Shown one piece after another: positions 1 to 8,473 of a stretch of DNA of 64,000 bases. Position numbers and translations under genes: made by a program. The DNA is taken from NCBI RefSeq assembly GCF_036670015.1, contig NZ_CP137636.1:3822501-3886500 (forward strand). Direction: 5' to 3'. How positions within the stretch are numbered: position 1 is the stretch's first letter; each line of letters begins with the position of its first letter. The notes beneath the pieces were generated by a model. That model ran no database searches. It was not told the DNA's origin and saw only the letters and a program-made list of their open reading frames with translations. The DNA comes from Niallia sp. XMNu-256. GTDB taxonomy: Bacteria; Bacillota; Bacilli; Bacillales; Cytobacillaceae.

Positions 1-2
1 AT

Positions 3-590
3 GAAATTTTTTACTGGATTTTGAAGGAAGTTTGTCAACATATCAAACTAATAGATGCACATTATGATTTGCCAATCAAATTTTCAATAAATCTTTCTAT
101 TACCCAGCTGTTAATCCCTGATTTTGTAAGCAGTATTTGTGATATTTGTGAAAAAAATGGAGTCGATAAGGACAGATTGATCTTTGAAATTACGGAAAAT
201 AGCCGTCTTTATAGGGAAGAAAAGCTGAAAGCGACACTTATTTCTCTACGAAAATTAGGCTTTATGATTGCTCTTGATGACTTTGGGAATGGCTATTTCT
301 CTTTTGCGGATTTGATTCATTTACCTCTTGATGTGATTAAATTTGATAAGAAATTTGTAACGAGTCTTATAGAGAACAATAAGTTAAAACCGGTGATCTC
401 GCCGATCATTGACATGGCTCATAACCTTAATCTGCAAGTAGTTGTAGAAGGAATTGAAACCAGCAATCAATATCAAGACTGGAAACAACTCAACGGAGAC
501 ATCATCCAAGGTTATTTTCTGAGCCAACCCGTTCAGCACACCCAACTATTACAAACTTTAGAAAAGATACAACAGGAAATACATGGGTAA
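3..590 (+). CDS. EAL-domain c-di-GMP phosphodiesterase, C-terminal part
   Basis: The gene runs in from before the window: the frame is open from base 3 with no stop or convincing start, and the first residues (FYWILKEVCQHI) already match the early helix of an EAL domain. Family motifs seen: NLS, EITE, the metal-binding pair ALDDFGNGYFSF, IKFDKKFV and VVEGIE, then the terminal QGYFLSQP segment. The signature Glu-Ala/Xxx-Leu that names the family lies upstream of the window. All catalytic positions that are visible are intact, so an active hydrolase of cyclic di-GMP is likely. It is followed by a terminator at 696-728. Confidence 0.88.
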   Translation, partial: EIFYWILKEVCQHIKLIDAHYDLPIKFSINLSITQLLIPDFVSSICDICEKNGVDKDRLIFEITENSRLYREEKLKATLISLRKLGFMIALDDFGNGYFSFADLIHLPLDVIKFDKKFVTSLIENNKLKPVISPIIDMAHNLNLQVVVEGIETSNQYQDWKQLNGDIIQGYFLSQPVQHTQLLQTLEKIQQEIHG

Positions 591-695
591 GTCATGGCTG
601 TTAATTAGATTTTGAAAATCGAGTTGAGCAAAAGCTTATTTCATCGTGCCAAAAGTCTAATAAAATAAGGGTGAAATGCTTAGAATTTTTATTAG

Positions 696-728
696 TTAGA
701 CCTTAAACTTTTAAGGTCTAATTTTTTT
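696..728 (+). terminator. Rho-independent terminator of the EAL gene
   Basis: Inverted repeat TTAGACCTTAAA / TTTAAGGTCTAA followed by seven T on the + strand. The converging small gene on the other strand ends inside the stem. Confidence 0.75.
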
Positions 729-923
729 CCTAAATATCACTTTTTTTGCAACAAAATAAATTGGCATAAAGATTACTCCGAAAAGACTTATATCAACTAA
801 TAATGATAACAAGTTAAATTGGTCACTAAAAAAGTTATAGTTAAAGCCTATAGGTGTTGATACCCCTTCGTAAATAATCACAGTTAATAAAATACTAATG
901 ATTCCTAAAGAAAAATCTTTCAA
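711..923 (-). CDS. small two-segment membrane protein, unknown function
   Basis: 70 residues. TTG start at 923, supported by AGGAG eight bases upstream. Two hydrophobic segments are visible, roughly residues 5-25 and 37-60, then a basic tail (KKVIFRKKIRP), which suggests the tail is cytoplasmic. It converges on the EAL gene and its last codons overlap that gene's terminator stem. No family recognised. Confidence 0.55.
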   Translation of the reverse strand: MKDFSLGIISILLTVIIYEGVSTPIGFNYNFFSDQFNLLSLLVDISLFGVIFMPIYFVAKKVIFRKKIRP

Positions 924-1135
924 ATCATCCAGCTCCTAAATTAAAAACCATTTATTTTATAATATATTTACCTAAACTTTAAAACAATTATTAAATTTAT
1001 AAAACAACAATCTTTAGAAAAATAGCTAAAACCATTGAACAGCCCCCAATTGTTAGATGTAGCTAATAATTGAGGGCTTTTAAGTTTGCCCGTGACCATC
1101 GGGTGGTCACTGTGACCACGACAGATAGCGTCAAT

Positions 1136-1180
1136 GAAACATTCTGTGAAAAAAGATTTTTCGGGGCGTCCCTGTGACGT
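1136..1180 (+). repeat. family-2 repeat (GGGGCGTC element), long form
   Basis: Reads AAACATTCTGTGAAAAA then GATTTTTCGGGGCGTCCC and TGTGACG. The same long form recurs at 55966-56010, and the GTGAAACA-GATTTTTCGGGGCGTCAC form at 5680 and 6080. Confidence 0.75.
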
Positions 1181-1282
1181 GGTTAATGATGGGAGTCTCT
1201 TTTAACATGTTTAATAGATTCCTTCCAACACTAAACGGTTAAACAGAGGGACAGCCTATACTCCCTTGAATACTATTAAACG

Positions 1283-1318
1283 AAAAAAGATACCATCCAT
1301 TGTTTTGACGGTATCTTT
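1283..1318 (-). terminator. terminator of the nitroreductase gene
   Basis: On the minus strand AAAGATACC ... GGTATCTTT is followed by a T run. It lies about 30 bases past the stop codon at 1347. Confidence 0.75.
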
Positions 1319-1346
1319 AAAGCCGGATTCATAGGATACTGGTTGA

Positions 1347-1958
1347 TTACTTGAAAAATTTCACACGATCTTCAAGTGGTAGGAATTCCTTTTCGCCTGG
1401 TTCGGCTATTGGATTACCAAATGGCATTTGTGCAATAAGCTTCCAATTTTCAGGGATATTCCATTCTTTTTTCACTTCATCATCGATTAGTGGATTATAG
1501 TGTTGTAAAGAGGCTCCCAGTCCCTCTGCTTCCAATGCTGTCCAAACCACTAACTGGTGCATACCTGATGCTTGGTGTGACCAGATTGGAAAGTTGTCAG
1601 CATATAAGGAAAATTGTTCTTGAAGCGACTTAACTATAGCTTCCTCCTCAAAAAATAATACCGTTCCATAACCTGCTTTAAAGGAATCCATTTTTTGTTG
1701 AGTTCCTGAAAAGTCCCCATCACCAACTACTTTTCTTAACGATTCAGTTGTAATGTCCCATAATTTATCGTGAGCTTCCCCTGTCAATACAACTAGACGA
1801 GCTGTTTGAGAATTGAAAGCAGATGGAGTATATTTTACAGCAAATTCTACAATTTCCCTAATTCTTTCATCAGATACTTTTACCTCTTTATTGATTCCAT
1901 AATATGAACGTCTTTCCTTAAGTGCAGTGTAAAAATCAGTTGCCAAAGCCTTTGCCAT
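1347..1958 (-). CDS. nitroreductase-family flavoprotein (Hbn1/Frm2-like)
   Basis: 203 residues. ATG start at 1958 preceded by TGGAGGG. The N-terminal ERRSYYGI, the PSAFNSQTARLVVL loop and the GLGASLQHYNP segment are typical of the FMN-dependent nitroreductase subgroup that includes yeast Hbn1/Frm2 and bacterial oxidative-stress reductases (COG3560). Members are NAD(P)H-dependent homodimers that reduce nitro-aromatics or quinones; the natural substrate is unknown. Single-gene unit with its own terminator. Family assignment is firm, physiological role is inference. Confidence 0.85.
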   Translation of the reverse strand: MAKALATDFYTALKERRSYYGINKEVKVSDERIREIVEFAVKYTPSAFNSQTARLVVLTGEAHDKLWDITTESLRKVVGDGDFSGTQQKMDSFKAGYGTVLFFEEEAIVKSLQEQFSLYADNFPIWSHQASGMHQLVVWTALEAEGLGASLQHYNPLIDDEVKKEWNIPENWKLIAQMPFGNPIAEPGEKEFLPLEDRVKFFK

Positions 1959-2066
1959 AACACGTTTCCCTCCATTTTTTAAATTTTAATTTAACCTTAA
2001 GTAAAATACTTTAAATTCAGCATAATCTTAATTTAAACAATATTCTTTGTCAATTAATTACCCTTA

Positions 2067-2297
2067 CTACAGATTTCTACTCCCCTTAAACAAAATCGTC
2101 GATCGATATTTATTCATTACTCGGATCGTGCGATTAGAAAGCTTGTTTCTTCCAAAAAGAAGGCCAAACTCTAACGTTGCTTTGTCGGTTGTCGTACCGT
2201 CTACATAATGAGGTTCTTCAATAAAGGTGATAAAAGGGTCCAATGAAGCTTGTTCCCCTTGTCCATTATTTCCACTCAGAAATGTTTTTTTCACCAA
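2067..2297 (-). CDS. unidentified 76-aa reading frame, possibly a gene remnant
   Basis: Translates to a hydrophilic sequence ending in NKYRSTILFKGSRNL. No clear ribosome binding site precedes the TTG/GTG start, and the 5' end abuts a family-1 repeat (2304-2341), which suggests truncation by the repeat. No family recognised; it may be non-coding. Confidence 0.25.
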   Translation of the reverse strand: MVKKTFLSGNNGQGEQASLDPFITFIEEPHYVDGTTTDKATLEFGLLFGRNKLSNRTIRVMNKYRSTILFKGSRNL

Positions 2298-2303
2298 AGT
2301 GGA

Positions 2304-2341
2304 AATGAAACGCTGGGATGGTTCAACTGTCCCAGCGTTCC
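2304..2341. repeat. family-1 hairpin repeat, divergent copy
   Basis: GAAACGCTGGGATGG arm with a perfect 10-bp pairing AACGCTGGGA / TCCCAGCGTT. Shorter and more diverged than the other copies. Confidence 0.55.
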
Positions 2342-2465
2342 TAGGTATACGAAGCTTTACAGTATGTTTATGTATAATAGGCTAAATATTAATAATAGTA
2401 AGGTAGTATTGTCGTTAAGCTAGATAATCTCTAGCTGTTAAATAAATTTTAGAGGAGGAGAATGT

Positions 2466-3647
2466 ATGCAAAAGAATCAAAAAATCAGGCTATTATTTTG
2501 TGTACTGTTTATTGTATTTTTATTGCTTCAGCCTTATCAAATTTATCTAACAAATGCGGCAACCGAAGATGGATCATGGTCTTCGCCTTATTCTGTTTCA
2601 CAGGCAATGAATAATCAAAATAACTCCATTAAAACCATTCAAGGCTATGTTGTTGGACAACCCATCTCAACAAGTACAGTGATTACGTCTAATTTTCCCA
2701 ATAATTATGCACTAGCCTTAGCGGATAGCCCAACGGAGACGAATACAGCGAATATGATTTATGTTCAAATTCCCTCCTCATTTCGCTCAGCCTATGGTTT
2801 AAATTCGAATCCTTCCTTGATGGGTAAAAAACTAAAAGTGACTGGGACACTAACCGCTTATTTTTCCCATGTTGGGTTAAAAAATAGTTCAGCTTTTGAA
2901 CTACAAGAAGGACAAACAACCAATCCTAAGCCAGAACCACAGCCAGATCCAGCTCCATCAACAAGTGGTTATTATGATGCTGCATACGGAAAAACAGGTG
3001 AAGCCCTAAAAACCGCTTTACATAATATTATTGATGATCATACAGAACTATCTTATTCAAATGTATGGGATGCACTTCGAGTTACTGATGAAAACCCTAG
3101 TAACTCTAGTAATGTTATTCTTTTTTATACTGGACGGTCTCAAGGAAAATATGCAAATGGTGCGGGTGTAGATGATTGGAATCGTGAGCATGTTTGGGCC
3201 AAATCACACGGAGACTTTGGAACAAGTATGGGCGCCGGAACGGACTTACATCACTTACGTCCAACAGATGCTAGTGTCAATAGTTCAAGGGGGAATCTTG
3301 ATTTTGATAATGGAGGCAGGGAACATGCAGAAGCTGCTGGAAACTATTATGACTCCGACTCTTGGGAGCCAAGAGATCAGGTAAAAGGGGATGTAGCCCG
3401 GATGTTATTCTACATGGCCGTACGTTATGAAGGAGACAGCGGAGAACCTGATTTGGAATTAAATCATTTAGTCAATAACGGTTCCCAACCTTATCATGGA
3501 AAACTATCTGTATTGCTTCAATGGCATAGAGAAGATCCTGTAGACGATTTTGAACGACAGAGAAACGAACTCATATACAGTCAATACCAACATAATCGTA
3601 ATCCTTTTATTGATCACCCAGAGTGGGCATCAGCCATTTGGGAATGA
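2466..3647 (+). CDS. bsn: secreted endonuclease I family nuclease (Bsn-like) with N-terminal OB-type domain
   Basis: 393 residues, ATG preceded by AGGAGGAG. A signal peptide covers about residues 1-32. Residues ~38-145 form a DUF6359/OB-fold-like module (SVSQAMNNQ..., VQGYVVGQP-type start, GKKLKVTGTLTAYF). A linker rich in Pro leads to the endonuclease I domain (~168-393) with DWNREHVWAKSHG, DLHHLRPTD and GNLDFDNGG, the metal/His motif of the family. The C-terminal half closely follows the extracellular ribonuclease Bsn (YurI) of B. subtilis, which is 288 aa and lacks the extra N-terminal domain. Expected to degrade RNA and/or DNA outside the cell for nutrient scavenging. Confidence 0.9.
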   Translation: MQKNQKIRLLFCVLFIVFLLLQPYQIYLTNAATEDGSWSSPYSVSQAMNNQNNSIKTIQGYVVGQPISTSTVITSNFPNNYALALADSPTETNTANMIYVQIPSSFRSAYGLNSNPSLMGKKLKVTGTLTAYFSHVGLKNSSAFELQEGQTTNPKPEPQPDPAPSTSGYYDAAYGKTGEALKTALHNIIDDHTELSYSNVWDALRVTDENPSNSSNVILFYTGRSQGKYANGAGVDDWNREHVWAKSHGDFGTSMGAGTDLHHLRPTDASVNSSRGNLDFDNGGREHAEAAGNYYDSDSWEPRDQVKGDVARMLFYMAVRYEGDSGEPDLELNHLVNNGSQPYHGKLSVLLQWHREDPVDDFERQRNELIYSQYQHNRNPFIDHPEWASAIWE

Positions 3648-3882
3648 GCAATGACGGAATTTAAGTCACTATCTTAAAACGCAGTTTCCAAAAAGCAAGA
3701 ACGAATATTAACAGGGCATGAGTTCAATTTGAACACATGCCCTTCCATTTGCCTTTGATTCGGCTGTAATTTTGTATTGTACTATTTTTATCCATAAAAT
3801 TAGTATAACGGAGGATGTCGCCATTCCTCCGTTTCACATTGGAAAAAATCAAGGAAACTTTAGAACCGTGCGTATCAATGGT

Positions 3883-4509
3883 TCACAGAAAGTCGTTTAT
3901 TCCTTCATTATATTTTTCCGTAAATTGATTAAATTGGTGGATCATTTCTTCCATATCTTGATTGTGTTTATTTATTTTGTGAATTTGCTGGTCAAGGTCT
4001 TCTAAGGGGTACTTTCCATCTGCTAGTTGTTGATAAAAGGAGTTCTCCCATTCTAAGGTTTCATGGTAGGCCTCAAAGAAATCCTCTATTAATCTCTTTC
4101 TCTCGTTCATCATCACAACTAATTCGAATACTTGCTTCTTTTGATCTTCATTTTTGATCTTTTTCATAGGTTTCTCAATGGCTACAGTCGTTTCATAAGC
4201 TTTTTGGAAGTTTTCCTCTGCCTCTGCCAGCCGTTTTTCTTGTTCTTCCCTATATGTATTGGCCTCATTTATTTTTTGTGTTATGAGGTCCTTATCATCG
4301 TAGTTGAGGTTGATTAGATCAAGGTAGACTGATTGCGCATTTTTTCTCGCTTCATCTAATTTCTTTTGATTGGCAGCGAAATCTTTTTCAAACGGAGCAG
4401 ACTCCTCTATCAGCTTAACCATTTTATTTAACTGTTTTTCATCGGATTGACAACCCATTAGAAAAGCTGTGAAAAATAAAATCATCGTAACAGCCAGTAA
4501 CCGATTCAC
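3883..4509 (-). CDS. ykyA: YkyA-like putative cell-wall-binding lipoprotein
   Basis: 208 residues. A lipoprotein signal peptide with lipobox LMGC places Cys20 as the lipidated residue. The rest is a long charged helical, coiled-coil protein typical of the YkyA family. It begins six bases after the deacetylase gene stop, so the two are co-transcribed. The pairing with a polysaccharide deacetylase fits a cell-envelope role. A decayed copy of the C-terminal end of such a gene lies at 19709-19825. Confidence 0.85.
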   Translation of the reverse strand: MNRLLAVTMILFFTAFLMGCQSDEKQLNKMVKLIEESAPFEKDFAANQKKLDEARKNAQSVYLDLINLNYDDKDLITQKINEANTYREEQEKRLAEAEENFQKAYETTVAIEKPMKKIKNEDQKKQVFELVVMMNERKRLIEDFFEAYHETLEWENSFYQQLADGKYPLEDLDQQIHKINKHNQDMEEMIHQFNQFTEKYNEGINDFL

Positions 4510-4515
4510 GTTAGC

Positions 4516-5430
4516 CTACCTCCCAACCGTTGAATTAGATACCGGTCGACAGCGTCCTTCACACTGAAAGGTTAAAGGAGGCATTTCATTCGTCAACACT
4601 TTCGTTTTATAGCCTTGACTCTTAATATAAGATAACAGTTCTGGTAAGTAGTTGACGGTCTCTTGTCGATCATGAAGAAGAATATTGGGGATTTCACCTA
4701 TTTGTTTCACTTTTTCTATTTCTTGGATGGTATGTTGGACATATTGTCGATTATTAAATTCCCAATCAAGACTATCTACATTCCAATCCCATATTTGGAA
4801 CCCATGCTGCCACAGTCTATAGCGCATCTCCTCAGTTAAATAGGGAAAACTGCCGTATGGGAGACGGATGATGTCAGAGCGAACTCCTGTTGTGGATTCC
4901 AAAATAGCCTGATCCTCAATCATTTCTAATGATGGTGAAGATGTACTACTGTAAATTCTATCCAGTTTATGGGTAATCCCATGCAGGGCAAGTCCATGAC
5001 CTTCTTGATGCATCCGCTTCACAGCATCCGGATATTCCTTTATTCTTGGGCCCAGCATGAAAAAAGTAGCTTGCATCTCATAATCGTTCAAGATATCCAT
5101 TAATTGCCCTGTAACGTCTGACGGTCCATCATCAAAGGTAAGATAAACTGCATTTTCCTGCTGATCAATCTGATTTTGCTTAGCAGCTTCTTCCTTTCGA
5201 AGGGCCTCCCTTGTCTCGATTTCCCATTCAACAATCGATTGACCTAATTTAGAATCAGAAAAAGTCGCCACTGGCTCCGACGAGAAAGATAACCGTTTCA
5301 ATGAATCTTCTAGTTTAGGATCACTGGCTTTCTTTTCATTGTTACCAATTAATCCAGACAAAAGTACGATGATGACAGTTAAAAGAATAGAAACTGCAAT
5401 TTTCCCTCTCGTGTTTAACCTCCTATGCAC
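4516..5430 (-). CDS. membrane-anchored polysaccharide deacetylase (NodB/CE4)
   Basis: I choose the GTG at 5430 because GGGAGGAAGA sits seven bases upstream; an in-frame GTG 15 bases earlier would overlap that site. About 304 residues. One N-terminal membrane segment (IAVSILLTVIIVLLSGLIG), a charged linker, then a NodB domain with TFDDGPSD (metal Asp pair), H-G-x-T-H metal ligands in LHGITHK, the RLPYGSFP motif and a late LLHD. It should remove N-acetyl or O-acetyl groups from peptidoglycan or another wall glycan outside the membrane. A short Cys-containing tail (CEGRC) is unusual. Confidence 0.87.
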   Translation of the reverse strand: MHRRLNTRGKIAVSILLTVIIVLLSGLIGNNEKKASDPKLEDSLKRLSFSSEPVATFSDSKLGQSIVEWEIETREALRKEEAAKQNQIDQQENAVYLTFDDGPSDVTGQLMDILNDYEMQATFFMLGPRIKEYPDAVKRMHQEGHGLALHGITHKLDRIYSSTSSPSLEMIEDQAILESTTGVRSDIIRLPYGSFPYLTEEMRYRLWQHGFQIWDWNVDSLDWEFNNRQYVQHTIQEIEKVKQIGEIPNILLHDRQETVNYLPELLSYIKSQGYKTKVLTNEMPPLTFQCEGRCRPVSNSTVGR

Positions 5431-5528
5431 ATCTCTTCCTCCCACCGAAATACTCTTAGTCTATTATTCTACAAATACAATTATATTTTAACAAAATTTC
5501 CCAGGAAATGGGAATTGTTTTTCGACAT

Positions 5529-5580
5529 TTTCGTGGCGTCTATTCATTCAGGGCGTCACTGTGACGGCTTGCTGTGACCA
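5529..5580. repeat. family-2 repeat, partial tandem
   Basis: Two pieces, TCGTGGCGTC and CAGGGCGTCACTGTGACGG, just upstream of the deacetylase promoter region. Confidence 0.55.
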
Positions 5581-5679
5581 CATGCGAAGTTGCCTTTCCA
5601 TCCTTTCCCATTATATTAAGAGGAACACGAATCATGCATTAAACTTTTCGAGTTGGCACACAAAATCTCCAACCTTTAT

Positions 5680-5714
5680 TGTGAAACATGATTTTTCGGG
5701 GCGTCACTGTGACG
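5680..5714 (+). repeat. family-2 repeat
   Basis: GTGAAACATGATTTTTC followed by GGGGCGTCACTGTGACG. Confidence 0.7.
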
Positions 5715-5724
5715 AAGCTAATTA

Positions 5725-6000
5725 GTGGGGATGTTTATTGTGGGAACGGTAGCATCCGAACCGCTCATTAGCACTGAGTTCGATCTAACTGTATCTGCTT
5801 TGGTCATTCTTTTAATCTTACATATTCTGTTCTCTAAATTAACTTTATGGCAATGGGGGAACCGTTTCTTTTTAGGGGGCCTACACTTTTAGTCAAGCAC
5901 GGGGAAGACTGTAGAAGACAAATATGGAAAATGGAACACTTGTCAGCCAACAGTCTAAACGCGAGGATATTATCCACGCCTATGTTAATGAAAAGACAAA
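5725..6000 (+). pseudogene. decayed DUF421 (YetF-like) membrane protein fragment
   Basis: Conceptual translation gives FIVGTVASEPLISTE, then a hydrophobic stretch ending LFSKLTLWQWGNRFFLGG, and after a one-base frameshift PTLLVKHGEDCRRQ. This order matches the last membrane helix and the start of the cytoplasmic domain of DUF421/YetF proteins. Both the N-terminus and the C-terminal domain are missing, and no start site is present. It lies between two family-2 repeats (5680 and 6080), which may have taken part in the deletion. Confidence 0.65.
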
Positions 6001-6079
6001 CAAACTAAACATTCATAAACGCTTGGATATGGAATAGGTAGTTTAAACCGGCTATTAAATAGGACACAAAAACCATCCC

Positions 6080-6114
6080 TGTGAAACAAGATTTTTCGGG
6101 GCGTCACTGTGACG
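6080..6114 (+). repeat. family-2 repeat forming the end of bpsB
   Basis: GTGAAACAAGATTTTTC then GGGGCGTCACTGTGACG. The minus-strand gene bpsB reads its last residues (AASQ) and its TGA stop out of this repeat. Confidence 0.75.
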
Positions 6115-6613
6115 CCGCCAAGTTTAACGCTCTTTCTTCAGCCGCTATCCGAATGCGTAAAATAATGACATTCAATACTGAAAAGAAGAAGGCTGTAAAG
6201 TAAGCTTGAAACAGTAAGGGAATGACAATAAATTCAATGGTCACGACTAAATAATTAGGATGTTTTAAAAACCGATATGGCCCCTTACTAACAAGTTCTA
6301 CTCCAGGTTTCACAATGATTTTTGTATTCCAATACCTTCCTAATGAAGTCAGTGCCCATACCCTTACACATTGGGTAATGAAAAAAATGCTTAATATGAT
6401 GGGCCATAAGGGGTTGATTTCGTTATTTCCAATCATCACTTCGAGAAAAAAGACGATAAAAAACAGCGTGTGGATGAAAACGATGAACGGATAGTGTTCC
6501 TGTCCGAACTCTTGAGCCCCTCTTGCCTTCATCCACTCCTCATTTCGCTTGGCAATGATGAGTTCACCGATTCTCTGCAAAACAATCAATGTAAAAAATA
6601 AATAAAACCACAT
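6104..6613 (-). CDS. bpsB: isoprenylcysteine carboxyl methyltransferase-family enzyme (BpsB/YpbQ)
   Basis: 169 residues, ATG preceded by AAGGTGG. Integral membrane protein with about four to five helices and the ICMT-family signature GPYRFLKHPNYL plus AAEERAL near the end. In B. subtilis YpbQ (BpsB) methylates alkylpyrones made by BpsA; the immediate upstream gene here is that synthase, with one base between the genes. The C-terminal AASQ and stop come from a family-2 repeat, so the original tail appears to have been replaced. Confidence 0.87.
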   Translation of the reverse strand: MWFYLFFTLIVLQRIGELIIAKRNEEWMKARGAQEFGQEHYPFIVFIHTLFFIVFFLEVMIGNNEINPLWPIILSIFFITQCVRVWALTSLGRYWNTKIIVKPGVELVSKGPYRFLKHPNYLVVTIEFIVIPLLFQAYFTAFFFSVLNVIILRIRIAAEERALNLAASQ

Positions 6614-6614
6614 A

Positions 6615-7697
6615 TTATTTCCACCTTAGCAATAATAGTTCTGAACTAAACCCTGGTCCTAATGCCGTACATAGACCCCAATCACCCGGTTTTCCTTGAC
6701 TTAGAAATCGATGTAAGACAAATAAAACCGTTACAGATGACATATTTCCATATTGTTTCAACACGGAAAGCGGAGTCTCAATCATCGTTGGTTCAAGCCC
6801 TAGAGATAAGGTGTAGGCATCCAACACCTTTTTACCACCAGGATGTGCAATAAAATGATTGATCTCTTCCATTGAGAGCTCATTTGTCTGCAAAAATTGT
6901 GAAACATTTGGTTTTAACCATTTTTCAATAATCGAAGGAATGTCTTTCGAAAAAATCACAAACAACCCTTCATTTTCAATGCTCCATCCCATCACATCAA
7001 GTGAATTTTTCATCGTTGTCGACTGTGTCGCCTCTATGTATGGGATTGACGGTAATTTACTCAATTCACGCGAAACCTCATCCCCGGTGACGAGCACACA
7101 AGCAACCCCATCCGCAAATAAGGAAGTTCCGATTAAATTACTTTTAGAATGATCATTACGTTGAAAGGTCAAGCTGCAAAGTTCAACCGCTAAGACGAGA
7201 ACTTTTGCTTCGGGATATGCTCGGCAGTATTCAAAAGCCCTTGAAAGGCCTGCAGCCCCTCCCCCACATCCTAACCCCCAAATCGGAATCCGTTTCGTTT
7301 GTTCAGAAAAAGGGAGGATATTCATAATTCGAGCCTCTATACTAGGAGTGGCGATTCCCGTACTCGTTATAAAAAAGATCGCGTCAATCTCTGAATACGA
7401 TACCGGTCTTTTTAATAAATCTTCATTGTTCAAACACTTCGTAATCGCTTCCGCTCCTAGGTCTACAGCCGTTTCAATAAATGCATCATTCTTCTCCTTA
7501 AACGAATGATCTTTGTTATACCATTCCATTTTTTTTGCAAAATGTCTTTTCTCTATCAGCCCATTGTTAAAGGCATTTAACAGTCGATCCAAGTCCTTAA
7601 ATGATTGAGAAAAAAGATTACGTGAAAAATTCATCACTTCTTGCTGTGTCAAAACGTGAGGTGGAACCACTTCACCCACCGAAACAATTGCTGCCAT
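6615..7697 (-). CDS. bpsA: type III polyketide synthase, alkylpyrone synthase (BpsA)
   Basis: 360 residues, the usual length of bacterial chalcone/stilbene synthase-like enzymes. Catalytic triad is visible: Cys144 in GLGCGGGAAGL, His285 in FIAHPGGKKV and Asn318 in QYGNMSS. In Bacillus the enzyme condenses long-chain acyl-CoA with malonyl-CoA to alkylpyrones (and alkylresorcinols), which BpsB then methylates. The tight bpsA-bpsB pairing supports this pathway. Confidence 0.92.
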   Translation of the reverse strand: MAAIVSVGEVVPPHVLTQQEVMNFSRNLFSQSFKDLDRLLNAFNNGLIEKRHFAKKMEWYNKDHSFKEKNDAFIETAVDLGAEAITKCLNNEDLLKRPVSYSEIDAIFFITSTGIATPSIEARIMNILPFSEQTKRIPIWGLGCGGGAAGLSRAFEYCRAYPEAKVLVLAVELCSLTFQRNDHSKSNLIGTSLFADGVACVLVTGDEVSRELSKLPSIPYIEATQSTTMKNSLDVMGWSIENEGLFVIFSKDIPSIIEKWLKPNVSQFLQTNELSMEEINHFIAHPGGKKVLDAYTLSLGLEPTMIETPLSVLKQYGNMSSVTVLFVLHRFLSQGKPGDWGLCTALGPGFSSELLLLRWK

Positions 7698-7761
7698 CTA
7701 TCCATCACCCATTTTTTGGTTAATAACATTAACCTCCCCATAAAACTCATTATTATTCGGG

Positions 7762-7793
7762 ATGAAACGGCGGGACGGTTCTGCTGTTTCAAC
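7762..7793. repeat. family-1 repeat, left arm only
   Basis: ATGAAACGGCGGGACGG followed by TTCTGCTGTTTCA, upstream of bpsA. Confidence 0.7.
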
Positions 7794-7865
7794 AATAAAT
7801 TCCAAATGCCACATCGCTTCATACTCAGCAGCCAAAATAAAAAACGTGAGGACTGGCCCCACGTT

Positions 7866-8021
7866 TCAACTAATTTGAATTTTATTATATTCTTTCTCTA
7901 AATCAGACAAACTCAATTCAAATAAATGAGTATTATCCTTTTTATAGATTCCTCGACGAATTAATTTATCGATCAGGAGACTTTTTTCCTTCTCTAAATC
8001 ATCTTGAAATAAAGTTTCCAA
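7866..8021 (-). CDS. Fur-regulated basic protein A family peptide (FbpA-like)
   Basis: 51-residue gene. TTG start at 8021 with AGGAGAGG six bases upstream. The sequence IDKLIRRGIYKKDNTHLFE followed by LSLSDLEKEY matches the short FbpA family (Fur_reg_FbpA), which in B. subtilis acts with the FsrA sRNA in iron-sparing control. No clear Fur box could be picked out by eye upstream. Reading the gene as standalone is supported by its ribosome binding site and family pattern. Confidence 0.75.
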   Translation of the reverse strand: METLFQDDLEKEKSLLIDKLIRRGIYKKDNTHLFELSLSDLEKEYNKIQIS

Positions 8022-8122
8022 TGTTATCCTCTCCTTTTTTTAATAATTTAAGATACCTATATTTTTATTTTCACCGTTCATTTACTAAACATGGAGTTAT
8101 ATATAGTAGATTAACTTTTTTG

Positions 8123-8193
8123 TGGAACACCGCAATGGTTCGTCATTCTTTAAATGGACAAATGAAACGCGAGAACCGTCCCCGCGTTTCATT
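8123..8193. repeat. family-1 repeat with degenerate left arm
   Basis: Left arm GGAACACCGCAATGGTTCG is decayed; the right arm ATGAAACGCGAGAACCG then TCCCCGCGTTTCAT is intact. Confidence 0.7.
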
Positions 8194-8359
8194 TTTACCC
8201 TATTTTTTAGAGTTACAAACCATTCTTCATGGTTGTCACGTTAATAAATAGGTTGCCCCTTCAACCTTATTCCCGAAAACGTAGTTCTTTATACTTCTTC
8301 ACCTTTAACAACCAGAAAAAGAAACACATTAAAATGTGTTTCCAGCTTCCTTATTTTGT

Positions 8360-8473
8360 TAAATGTTAGGGCGGTTCTATTGTTTTAAGCAACCTAAATT
8401 CTAATCACCACATCAACTCTAATGAATATTTTCGATCAGTAATGAAACGCGAGAACCGTCCCCATGTTTCATT
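8360..8473. repeat. family-1 repeat downstream of katE, extended loop
   Basis: Degenerate left arm at about 8360-8387 (GTTAGGGCGGTTCTATTG) and intact right arm at 8441-8473. The right arm touches the catalase stop codon (TAA then TGAAACATGGGG on the minus strand). Confidence 0.7.

Larger units (their letters stand above)
924..1346. other. intergenic region with orphan hairpin and family-2 repeat
   Basis: No coding sequence seen. It holds a terminator-like hairpin at 1041-1083 (AGCCCCCAATT / AATTGAGGGCT then TTT on +) with no + gene in front of it, a GTGGTCA-ctg-TGACCAC palindrome near 1103-1119, a family-2 repeat at 1136-1180 and the nitroreductase terminator. Confidence 0.6.
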
